Of a stretch of DNA of 35,543 nt, positions 26,188 to 35,064 are shown one piece after another. The first letter of the stretch is position 1; each line of letters opens with the position of its first letter. Source of the DNA: Saccoglossus kowalevskii (taxonomy: Eukaryota > Hemichordata > Enteropneusta > Harrimaniidae); the NCBI RefSeq assembly GCF_000003605.2, contig NW_003156751.1:3742-39284 (forward strand). The letters are read 5' to 3'. Under the pieces are notes generated by a model, which was not told where the DNA came from, made no database searches, and saw nothing but the letters and a program-made list of their open reading frames with translations. The translations under genes and the position numbers were made by a program.

Positions 26188-26193
26188 TTTTAT
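26188..26193 (-). terminator. Candidate polyadenylation signal AATAAA
   Basis: TTTATT on the plus strand, i.e. AATAAA on the minus, lies about 350 bp past the stop codon of exon C (26541). It would give a normal-sized 3' UTR. Assigned by position only. Confidence 0.35.
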
Positions 26194-26540
26194 TCCCCGT
26201 CATATCGACTCAACTGAACATCACCTCAATCAGGTCTACTATACAATAGTTCTAAACAAGTACAGATTGTTCACTGGTAGAAGATATATAGTTATGAATT
26301 CTTGCTACCCCAACTTAAAAACAAACATAATATATTCGATATACTGAAACAAATCATAACACACTCGTGATGATGTATTTTTGCACGTATTTTGAAAGTT
26401 AAAAAGTTTAATAACATTATGGCATTTCCAAGAGCAAGTATAATGTCCAGAAATTCACTCCAAATAACTTATCCTTGTAAAACTATGAAAATGTGAGCGT
26501 ATACTTCGCGGGAAAAAACAAACCAACATTACTTGTTACG

Positions 26541-27207
26541 TCATACATAAATCACGTCGTCCTCCGAAGGAGGGAATATCACATTTGATGATATAGAGTG
26601 TCCACCTAGTGAGGTCATTGTCAAATAGTTTTCACGATTTTGTTCTTGTTCTGAGACTTGTTCGAATTCTCGTCTCTTCACCGTCAATCCGACAGACGGA
26701 CGTTTTAGACTCTCTTTGTGTTTTACAATCCTTTGTTTAAATATTTTCATTTCATTCGGTAGATTCGACCAGGTGTGGTCCTCCCCTAAAAGTATTTCGG
26801 TGGAAGATGAGACGTCATTGATATTCTCACTACTTTTAATTATTTCTTTATCGTGTGTTATTGTATTCGAATCGATACACTCGCCATTTCGATGGGAATT
26901 AGATGTATTCGATATGTCGTACCCGTCACAGTGGGTCAACTGTGAAAAATATTTCCTTTGTAATTTATCAGGCAAATCATGTTCCACAACAGATATTGTT
27001 CTGGGTATCGTATTCTCGTGTACAAAATGATGAGCAGTCATTTGAGAACTTCTGTCTCGGTGGACCCAGTGTTCTGTTTGTTTCACATCCAGCTTTTGAA
27101 ATTCGTCGAACATTTTACGGACGTTGTTGATTAAGATCCAATCAACCCCCGTATTCACAGTGCCATCAGGGGGCGATTTTGAGTCTGATCTTCGATGAAC
27201 ACATGAT
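26541..27207 (-). CDS. Exon C: terminal coding exon with W-x-x-I-N-N-V motif
   Basis: Unrecognised. A strong 3' splice site (branch-like TTAAC, T-run, TCCACCAG) ends at 27208. The exon begins with one base completing a codon (phase 2) and stays open for 222 codons to the TGA at 26541. The upstream part has no ATG before residue-level motif WILINNV, so an upstream exon is required. The motif's Trp lies 24 residues from the exon start, against 25 for the first motif of exon B at 32032-32338, and weaker copies (WVHRDRS, FVHENTI) follow. The rest is hydrophilic and acidic/basic mixed, with no TM helix. The tail has NYLTMTS, a YxxM motif of the PI3K-p85 SH2 type, and ends in VIYV, which fits a class II PDZ ligand. 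Read with the exon at 28404 it gives 227 aa; it could instead be an alternative last exon of the 34299 gene. Confidence 0.6.
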
Positions 27208-28403
27208 CTGGTGGATGAAAAAAATCGTTAATTGTTACAAAAGTTAGAAAATCTTCAAATGCTGATGGTGTATACTATAACATCTACATTGCTTCAAAAC
27301 TGATTCTAAAACTGACAACAATATACTACAAGAATCTCAAGTTACCTTTTAATTAGTGCAACATTGGCATGAAATATACATGACATTATGTGAAATACAT
27401 GACATCATTGGTACTTGATTGAGAAAACACTCGGGGCAAAATCTCAGTAAATAAACAACACAACAGAATGTATACATACATTTGAACCTTGCAATGATTT
27501 AACCTGAACTGAATAAAAATAAGTTTTGTTCTGCAATTCAAATATAATTCCTGTGTATGTATAATGAAAATTACGCAGACTCACGTTGAATTACCTTTTT
27601 TTTTAAATTAAGTCAGACACATGGGTACAAAGTAGCATATTCTGATAGACATTATACATATTATTGTTGAAAAGTCATAGGCTTTATCAATACATTTGAA
27701 ATAGGTGTAATAACTGCATCATCATTTCTAAGTTGGTTAATAACATGTCAAATAGACCACATGTAATCCAGGTTCGTACTATGTAAACAGCAATAGGCTT
27801 GCCAGAGAAGTCAATATTACACATGTGACCTCTGACACAGTAACACAGTATAGACTACATAAATGTTCTACGAAGTAATAAAACCGAAACTGGGTATGGA
27901 CATGTCTACGCATCCACAGCCAATGTGAAGACTGTCCCCGATTGGCTACCAAATTCAAACACCTAACAGTTACACCAATCAGAGAGCTTGTTTGTTGAAA
28001 GTTTTTTTTTGACGTATCAAATTCTGCATTGTATATATGCTTAGACTAAATTTTGTATCAACTTTTGTCATACACAATTTTTCAGGTACAGTAACATTTA
28101 CGGAATTAAAAGTTCTCTCCTCCCAATTGTAAGTTCAGAAAGAATTGACATGTGATAGAAAATTTGAACACGTACAATTGAAAAAAATAAATATACATTA
28201 TATTTACTTTTTAAAGTAACTGTTAAAATCATGTAAAATGTACCACGTATCGAATTTATTTAAGCCATAAATCCACTCAATACTATTCGTTCTGTAATTC
28301 AGTTGTCGACAACTAGTTTATTTATAGCTTGTTTTTCTTTTTACCAATGAGTCATTCACACACACACGCTGGCTATCTTATATATCACTGTGGTAAAGTT
28401 TAC
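27208..28403 (-). other. Intron between the 28404 exon and exon C (proposed)
   Basis: Bounded by GTAAAC at the donor side (28403 downward) and TCCACCAG at the acceptor side. AT-rich, with no open frame or repeat of note. An exon inside it cannot be excluded. Confidence 0.4.
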
Positions 28404-28543
28404 CTGCAGGCATTGCCCATCCTCTGCAAGCAGCGTAATCAACAGGTGATAAAACTAACAATTGGTGTTCAGTAGTAATGGAATTCAACAAAAGAACTGG
28501 ATGGCAAGCTTGCGTTTAAGAACTAGATAAGAACTTTTCCAGC
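28404..28543 (-). CDS. Candidate 5' exon with MGNAC start (coding 28404-28420)
   Basis: On the minus strand an acceptor-like TTTTTATTGCAG ends at 28544 and a good donor CAG/GTAAAC starts at 28403, delimiting 140 bases. All three frames are closed in the first part, so most would be 5' UTR. Near its end is AGGATGGGC (28420), a strong Kozak start (A at -3, G at +4), followed by 17 coding bases, leaving phase 2, exactly what exon C needs. The joined N-terminus reads MGNACRSC. Gly2 followed by Asn, Ala and Cys is typical of proteins that are N-myristoylated and then palmitoylated on nearby Cys, which would tether the product to the membrane as the TM hairpin does in its neighbours. The exon is short, so chance agreement is possible. 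Confidence 0.4.
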
Positions 28544-28990
28544 CTGCAATAAAAACAATATGCCATTTATTCTAAGTCTTAAAACACATGTAATACGATT
28601 TCACGAAACGTCCCAAGTACACACATCGTATAATTGAATGTTATTTTTAGTTTTTAATTCATAAAGTAATGTTATTTTGACCTAAATTCGGATATATTCA
28701 GAATCGGCGGCATCATCCTTGCCTAAATCATGTGCTTGCGTATGTTTACACCGCGGATGTCAAGTTAATATTAACGAAGTACACGTTGTTTGCACTGGTT
28801 CAGCAACACCGGACGCTCTACGGATAAACCTACCTTTTTGTCCAACTCTCAGCGGAAATAGACAATATTCTTTAAAATTATCGGCGACGGGTTACAGAAC
28901 TGAAATATAATGCGAAATTCAAATTCTTCGAGGAGGAAATGTAACAGATACAACACCATACGTCCCGTGACGAGAATGAACTAGTTTGCA

Positions 28991-29010
28991 TCACGTGACA
29001 CATGACGTCA
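28991..29010. promoter_or_regulatory. Adjacent E-box and CRE palindromes
   Basis: TCACGTGA (28991-28998) is followed after four bases by TGACGTCA (29003-29010). It lies about 450 bp upstream of the proposed minus-strand 5' exon and is a plausible promoter or enhancer element for it. Known binders of these motifs are bHLH-ZIP (USF/MITF/TFE) and CREB/ATF factors. Confidence 0.4.
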
Positions 29011-30744
29011 TGGTGGAATACGAGTAGATCAATAAAGAAGTGTTTACGAGTCATGCTTGTCATAGTTTTGTTGTCATGCACTCTGCGATGTCCTATGTCG
29101 CACCATCACTTTATTTGGGGTTAAAGACTTTGGATCTTTAATCGCATGATTTCTTAATTGCCATTTATATCTGTGTAAGGTATAACCTTTTGTTAGATCA
29201 TGTGATGAGATGGTATTGCACAACGCGACACGGTGACTGTTGGTGTGTCATCTTTGGAGATAAGGTCACACACCGGCGAGACTGAGACGACTCGATGATA
29301 GTTGTCAGGTAACCCGGTTTAACGAGATAATCAATGAATCACACACGGCCTATCGGATAGCAGTGATCGTGTTGGTGTGCAGAATAAACTGGAAATGACG
29401 TCATATTTTCCACACTGGTATACCAGCTCACCAGTTGTTTACAATGTTTCCCAGACCAAATAATGCAATATGAATTGTTTTATATAACAGGCAACAACTT
29501 AGATATTAGCCAACAAACAAACAATCAAAATTAAGAGAGTAATAAAAACAATTTTACTGTATAACGGAAACAGATGAATCCTGTTTAAATTTTAAAAACT
29601 AAAAATGTCAATAATATTATGTGTCGTTCCAAGAAAAATGAAAAAATAGTATGCAAGTGCAATGATTGTTGTATGCACATTAGAACGTTCTAGTGTTTTA
29701 TTAACCAAAAACTTAGTTGTGTGAAAAACATTTTAGTACACATATCATAATTAAATGCATTCGCCAACATATCAATATCAACACTATCAATACTATGTAT
29801 CCTTCCATATTGCATCGTTATAAATATGTAGCTCACTTTACTTGCAAATATAACCATTACATGTCGTATAATAATTAGAAAATGATAGTAAGTAACCATA
29901 GTTCTTTGTAATTATATAATATAATCAAATTATTAATATATCTATCAAACTGATTAATATAATCCAACTATTCAGTCAACGTACCATTTTCAATGATAGA
30001 TATGTTTTAATAGTAGTGAATAAAATAACGTTGTATTTGCTAAAATTAATTTTAAGATGTCATCTAGCACACCAGAGTTAACTGAAACTATTATGAAGGG
30101 TACTGCATGCGAGTGTGAGTAGATACGTTAACACACTAGTATATCTCACCGCACTAAGAAGTCTCGACCATTATGATCTAACTCGATATATGTATGTACA
30201 TTTTTCATTAGAGACAGCAAGTTGATATCATCTACGATTCTACCATCTTAATATAAAGTGTCATATAGTGTCATTTAATGGCGAGAAGGTATATAAGGAG
30301 TTATTATCGTCTTAGTTGAGGGCGCCACTCATATGCACAAATCTGGTCATTTCCTTTTTTTGTACAAGCATAACATTTACAAAGATTGAGAAATTGACAA
30401 CATTTAAGGGTCACCGTACATAAATTAGAAACAGATATGATGGAGAGGAGAAAGCATGTGCATCTATACTAGTATGTTGATACCATGTTGTAACTTTTAA
30501 AGTATGTCGTTCAATATTTCACAATTTTGGTCTTACTAAAATCGTAAATGTATATAGAAGCAAAGAACAAAGTATGATGCACACAATGGATCGAATGGCA
30601 AAGACGATGATGCATAATTTACCACTCTAAATCATGTGACATTGGCCAAGCTGGGTTCGAACCATTACTTTCGTATTGTTAGTCAGTATATGAAAGGGTA
30701 TCCTATGAGGTGCAAATGCAATGTTTGGATGAATACATTCGTCA

Positions 30745-30762
30745 TCACGTGATATGCACGTG
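30745..30762. promoter_or_regulatory. Tandem CACGTG E-boxes, 5-bp spacer
   Basis: Two perfect CACGTG hexamers (30746-30751, 30757-30762) are separated by five bases. Paired E-boxes with a short spacer are used by CLOCK/BMAL-type and MiT/TFE bHLH factors, usually with 6-7 bp. Function here is untested. Confidence 0.35.
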
Positions 30763-31820
30763 ACATTGTCGTGGTATAACTGAAGTCGTTAATCGCACCC
30801 ATTGGTCGTTCCCTTTCGATGCGATGAAACATCATTCGGCCGTAGGCCACGTTACAAGGCGCTTGCACCATGGCTACTTGTGTGATTAACTAAGTGATTA
30901 ATTCAGTTTACTAATATTAAAGTAATTAGTTATGAAATTATTTTAATACCAACGAATCAGATTGCATTACATGATTGTAAAATGTTGGATAAATCACACA
31001 GTCATATAATATACTACACATTTCCCCCTAAATTACATTATTTCAGATTGTAGGTGATTTATTTTTCATTAAATCGGTGAATTTAACGGTTCATGGCGAA
31101 TTACAACAATATCTTGACATGCGCAGTAGATGGCTTCTCAGATGTTGAAATTAAGATAAACAGTGCATGTCGTTTTTAATTCCTTGACAAATATAAAAAA
31201 TGTATTAAACCACCCTTCTCTCAAACATAATATCTTCATATCCTCTTATAACTCATAAATTATAACAATTATTATTTTCTAAGAGCAATGTAACTTCTCA
31301 GTATAATGATGAGATTCCGGGAATACATATATAAGCCATATAAAAGTTGAACATGTAAACATCATACAATTTAAATCAGTTGAAATATTAAAATATTCAT
31401 TCGTATAAAATATTCATAGATGTTATGGTCAAAAATTAATAGGTGTTTCTATGGTAACATTTGTTATCTAGTGCTTCACTAAAACAGAGCAAGGTCGACG
31501 GATAAAACGATTTTATAGCAATATATTTAGTATAATTACATCATTGTTACGTCAGAGCTATGCAAATATAAGGCACTCATGAATTAATCGTACAAACCAT
31601 TTAGTTTCCATATACATTTTAAGAAATAGCTTAGTGTAATTTTCAAATTCAATCTCATTTCGAAAACGGTGGTGAATCGCGTTCAAGGTGTTTGTTGTGT
31701 TTTGTTTTCCGGGTAGTATAAATAAGTCAATATCGGAACTAATGAACAATTGAAGTTGAAGCGGAAAGCAGCAATTACACCACTATGTATTGTAATATCA
31801 CGTTGCATTTCCCTTATTCT

Positions 31821-31826
31821 TTTAAT
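31821..31826 (-). terminator. Candidate polyadenylation signal ATTAAA
   Basis: TTTAAT on plus, i.e. ATTAAA on minus, sits about 206 bp past the stop codon of exon B. It is the commonest variant signal in animals. No canonical AATAAA is closer. Positional evidence only. Confidence 0.3.
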
Positions 31827-32031
31827 GAGTGTCAATTGTGAAAGCAAACGCGAACACGAAACAATCAACACCAGACCAACGTTATATATCGTCAAGCTTA
31901 CGTGCGGTCATGCGTAAAAAGTGTCGTTGTCGGTGGCAATGTTTCTAAGGCATACTGTCGACGCAAACACACAAGCTGGCAGTAAATATCAATAATAATA
32001 TAGATAGTCTCTCTTCAAACTCTAATCCACA

Positions 32032-32338
32032 TTATGCTATCGATTTCGATCTGCCCGGCTTCTCGTCGCGCTGTTCCCTGCCTTCCGCGACAACCGTTGC
32101 TGCTCTCTTGACCTCGGTATGCTTCTTGTAAGAAACATTGTTAATATGTGTCCATGTTCCCATGTTTTGTTTGGGCATATTGGCGACGTTGTTTTCGTAT
32201 ACCCAAGAAGCCCGTGGATTATATCCTCCTGTGTCTCTTAGTCGTTTCACGTTATCGATATGTGTCCACTGTTGGTTCTGCATTAAAACGTAGCCTGCAG
32301 CATTGAACTTGCGTCGACCGCTGCTCACAGGAACGTAC
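32032..32338 (-). CDS. Exon B: terminal exon with three W-x-x-[IE]-[DN]-N-V repeats
   Basis: Last coding exon of the two-TM gene starting at 34299. The acceptor TTTTGTTCTAG ends at 32339; the first base completes the Gly codon split by the intron, so exon A (phase 2) and exon B fit without frameshift. It supplies residues 180-281. Three heptads are visible: WTHIDNV (204-210), WVYENNV (225-231) and WTHINNV (242-248), spaced 21 and 17 residues, with basic and polar linkers. After them comes a charged tail rich in Lys, Arg and Glu ending KSIA. Exon C at 26541-27207 has a similar motif at the same offset, which points to an exon or gene duplication. I do not know the fold; a tandem short motif with invariant Trp and Asn-Val suggests a linear binding motif repeated for avidity. 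Confidence 0.72.
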
Positions 32339-33283
32339 CTAGAACAAAATATTGACAGTCAGAGAGAACATTTTCGAAAACGACATTATAATAATCTAAA
32401 AATATATTGCAAGATATATCTGATCTCAAAACAAAAACAATGCGATTTACAAATCTCGTTCATTCGTGTACACTGGTAGTTCGTGTGAGCGATATATAAT
32501 TGCGATAATAATATTGAAATATGATAACCATACGTCATGTTCTATTCACAAGGTTCGATGAAATGTTCACTGTAATTTTATATATTTTAAAAAAACGGTT
32601 AATATGTAAATTATAAATACTCACATGACCAGGTACGAAGGGGTTTGTCATTTGAAATTGGAACGGGGGAGGTATCACAAATATTGAAAATATACGAAAA
32701 AATAATAATCACGTTTTTTCTCATTCTATTACATTATGCCATTATCGTAATTATACCATTATCGTATGTTATATCTTCACGCATTGCGCTGTTCCCCGCA
32801 AATCATCCTGTCTCTCGTTTTGATTTGGGTATTCCCTACGCATACTACCGGGTAATAATGTGATTACACATCTGCTAAAGGTCAAATGTACACTGTCCTC
32901 AGTACGAGGCACGGCCTCACATCTCCTTTATACGTGTTAAACATTGAAAGAAATAACATACACGTTTTATAAATGTTTTATCTGAACAAAACTTGTTTAG
33001 GTATATCTGAGTAGATTTTCCAAATGCCTAGAATGAATTAAGCAATTTTCTTGAATTAATCAAGCAATGCAACGGTGACAGTTAAAGGTGAAGTTAAGCT
33101 TTCAGCACGTAAACACGGCCGATGAGTGTATTAAAAACCTTTTATCGCATCTTAATATTTGGATGGTGAGAGAGAGAGAGGTGAGAAACCACTTTATATC
33201 GTTTATACCGCGTGTTAATGATACCAGCACACTTTATGTTCGACATCCTGATAATAACAAACTTTATGAAAGCAAGTAAAAAG

Positions 33284-33389
33284 TAGTTCAGTGTAGTGTA
33301 GTGCAGTGCAGTGTAGTGTAGTGTAGTGTAGTATAGTGTAGTACAGTGCAGTACAGTGCAGTGTAGTGTAGTGTAGTGTAGTGTAGTGC
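33284..33389. repeat. (GTGTA/GTGCA)n pentanucleotide array, part 1
   Basis: About 21 units of GTGTA with occasional GTGCA, GTACA or GTATA variants. It encodes only low-complexity Thr-Leu-His-Tyr-type peptide on the minus strand. It is intronic to the exon A/B gene. Confidence 0.95.
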
Positions 33390-33417
33390 GGATCGGAGGG
33401 TACTCTGTTTTGTTGTC

Positions 33418-33480
33418 TACTGTAATGCAATATAGTGTAGTGCAGTACGTTGTAGTGTAGTGCATCACAGCGCAGCGCGG
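33418..33480. repeat. Pentanucleotide array, part 2 (degenerate)
   Basis: The same GTGTA/GTGCA family resumes after a 28-base unique interruption, more degenerate and ending in a CpG-rich CAGCGCAGCGCGG. It was probably once continuous with part 1. Confidence 0.8.
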
Positions 33481-33760
33481 CCCCGGAGTAGTTTGATCCA
33501 GTGCATAGTGTAGTAATTCGAATTCGTAGTTCGTCTTTTACCTGAGTTTTATTGTAATGGTTATAAATCATCCAAATATCATTCACAGTGAGAAATCGAT
33601 ATACAAATTATTCAGCGCACATATCATTGTAAATCTTATATAAGATTAGCGATGTGAAATGGGACAGGCACGAAGCTGTATAGTTTATCTAACGTAAATT
33701 CCAGTTCAACTAATGAAAAGTTGATCATAGTGACGAAGAAAGCGATATTCCATTACTCAC

Positions 33761-34299
33761 CCGACTTCCGAACCTTTGTAACCAGTGTTGTGTTTTACTT
33801 TGTTACATTCATTACTGAAAGATATTCCTGTTTTATCTTTCGGTGGCTCCACAACAGATTCATATTCGGGAATTGAATCGTAAACTTCGATGTAATTCAA
33901 TCCAGTCTCAGTTTCTGAAAATGTCACAGCCTCTGAGTCCCTATCACACACATCCTCTTTCAGCGGTGTCATGGCAACCCATGGATCACTACCTCTTCTA
34001 GGATGGATAGCATCGGCATCGATTTTTAACATCTTTATTTGCCTTTCTTGACTCTTTTGTCTCGTTACTCTCCTCAATTCGGTAACTGATTCTGCCCTTT
34101 CGAAAGAACGTTTCAAAACCCAAACAGAAAAAATAAAGCAAATCACTGAAGCACACCCAACGACGAAGAGGATATATCCGATACCTCTTACAATAGGATG
34201 TTTCCATGGTATCTCAAGAAATGCCATCCATATTCCAACTGGGAGTGTGCAGATTGCCACAGCTAACGTTATGATAACTATTATCACCTTGGAATCCAT
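33761..34299 (-). CDS. Exon A: first coding exon, two-TM hairpin protein (281 aa with exon B)
   Basis: Unrecognised gene. The start is the ATG at 34299 (G at -3, G at +4), the first ATG after an in-frame TGA seven codons upstream; a GTG three codons earlier is not used in eukaryotic nuclear genes. TM helix 1 is about residues 5-28, TM helix 2 about 39-62, joined by a ten-residue loop (EIPWKHPIVR). The basic KR at 63-64 suggests the long tail is cytosolic. The tail (63-281) has a basic, helix-forming part, then an acidic part with clustered tyrosine motifs YIEV, YDSI and YESV within 14 residues, resembling pY-x-x-hydrophobic SH2 ligands. The exon ends GTCGG/GTGAGT, a strong donor, phase 2, fitting exon B and also exon C. 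Topology matches the 5946-6599 gene. A signalling scaffold or channel-associated subunit is a guess. Confidence 0.78.
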
Positions 34300-34940
34300 A
34301 TCCGTCACTAATGCTATTCAAGACATTATACGAACTTTGCTGAAGATTGGAAACATAACAGCAAAGGAAAAACAATAATCTATGAACATAAACAAAATTT
34401 GTGATTATTCAAGAATACATTAAAAGAAAACCTGTTTGAACAAGTTATTCGGTGAGCACCAATAATACATTGCTACTCAATATTGACAGAGAGATTCATC
34501 CATGGAAGGTCGTCGTATAGTCGTGTCATTTGGGGTCACGTGATCTATGCTAGATTGCATTGAAGTAGTATACTATGTTGTATCAATCTACACCAAATTG
34601 ACATTCATTTTAAAACAAATTTACAACTCACCAAAATGAGGTTAATTATAGTGATATATTGTATAATTTGAAACCATTGGTATATAATTAAGTCTACATC
34701 ATTGACCGAACGCACACAATCAAAACAAACGTATGCTATTTTTGTATTAACCCTCACCTTGCCAACTCCATGTACTTTTACATTGACTTGACCAGATACG
34801 GGTTAACCAAACCGTCAGATAGTCGTGAAATGTGTAATAGGCATAAGCGGATAAATCTAAACTATTAAAACCTTACCTTTGTTGACTTGCATGTAAATAT
34901 CAGCCATGTGATAGGTAAGCCCGTTTGTTTGAGCGCATCT
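34300..34940 (-). promoter_or_regulatory. 5' region of the exon A gene, with possible 5' UTR intron
   Basis: Upstream of the ATG there is a good acceptor (TTTCCAATCTTCAG, ending about 34340) and, about 530 bp further, a strong donor AAAG/GTAAGG (34877/34876). An intron here would be in the 5' UTR: the short ATG-initiated frame of the upstream exon (MADIYMQVNK) meets a stop soon after joining. A TCACGTGA E-box lies near 34537. The transcription start is not visible. Confidence 0.3.
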
Positions 34941-35064
34941 GTTTACTATTAAGTCCAAAGTTCAGAATCAAGATGTATAAGTTAGACAGTTGTCACTGTA
35001 TTATATCGACACTTCAAACAAAGAATTTTAAATCGTATTGTGTGTTTAATTAGAACATGGCGGC

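Larger units (their letters stand above)
28544..32031. other. Intergenic or intronic, regulatory-looking sites
   Basis: No further coding exon is supported. Upstream (relative to minus) of the 28404-28543 exon lies a cluster with TCACGTGA at 28991-28998 and the CRE TGACGTCA at 29003-29010, plus another CRE at 29396-29403. A tandem pair of CACGTG E-boxes is at 30746-30751 and 30757-30762. If exon A also splices to exon C, this whole stretch would be intron. Minus open frames 29690-29899 and 31683-31895 are hydrophobic but have no splice-site support. Confidence 0.45.
32339..33760 (-). other. Intron between exon A and exon B
   Basis: 1422 bp, GTGAGT at the donor and TTCTAG at the acceptor. It contains the pentanucleotide array at 33284-33480 and a second strong donor (GTGAGTATT, 32624 downward) that could belong to an alternative first exon. 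The open frames over the array are repeat artefacts. Confidence 0.7.

Noticed and set aside
26716-27030. 104-aa plus-strand open frame, partly hydrophobic
   Set aside because: It is antisense to exon C, which has better splice support and motif content.
29690-29899. Hydrophobic minus-strand frame as a possible missing TM exon for exon C
   Set aside because: There is no donor in phase 2 at its end, and its composition is typical of AT-rich noncoding DNA.
30640-30680. Possible tRNA or tRNA-derived SINE (GGGTTCGAACC B-box word)
   Set aside because: The T-arm stem does not pair beyond two or three bases and no A-box or acceptor stem is found at the right distance.
33142-33586. Two overlapping 100+ aa open frames rich in Thr, Leu, His and Tyr
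   Set aside because: They are translations of the GTGTA pentanucleotide array inside an intron.
34877-34920. Coding start MADIYMQVNK joined to exon A
   Set aside because: The frame meets a stop a few codons after the only good acceptor before the exon A ATG, so the exon is at most 5' UTR.
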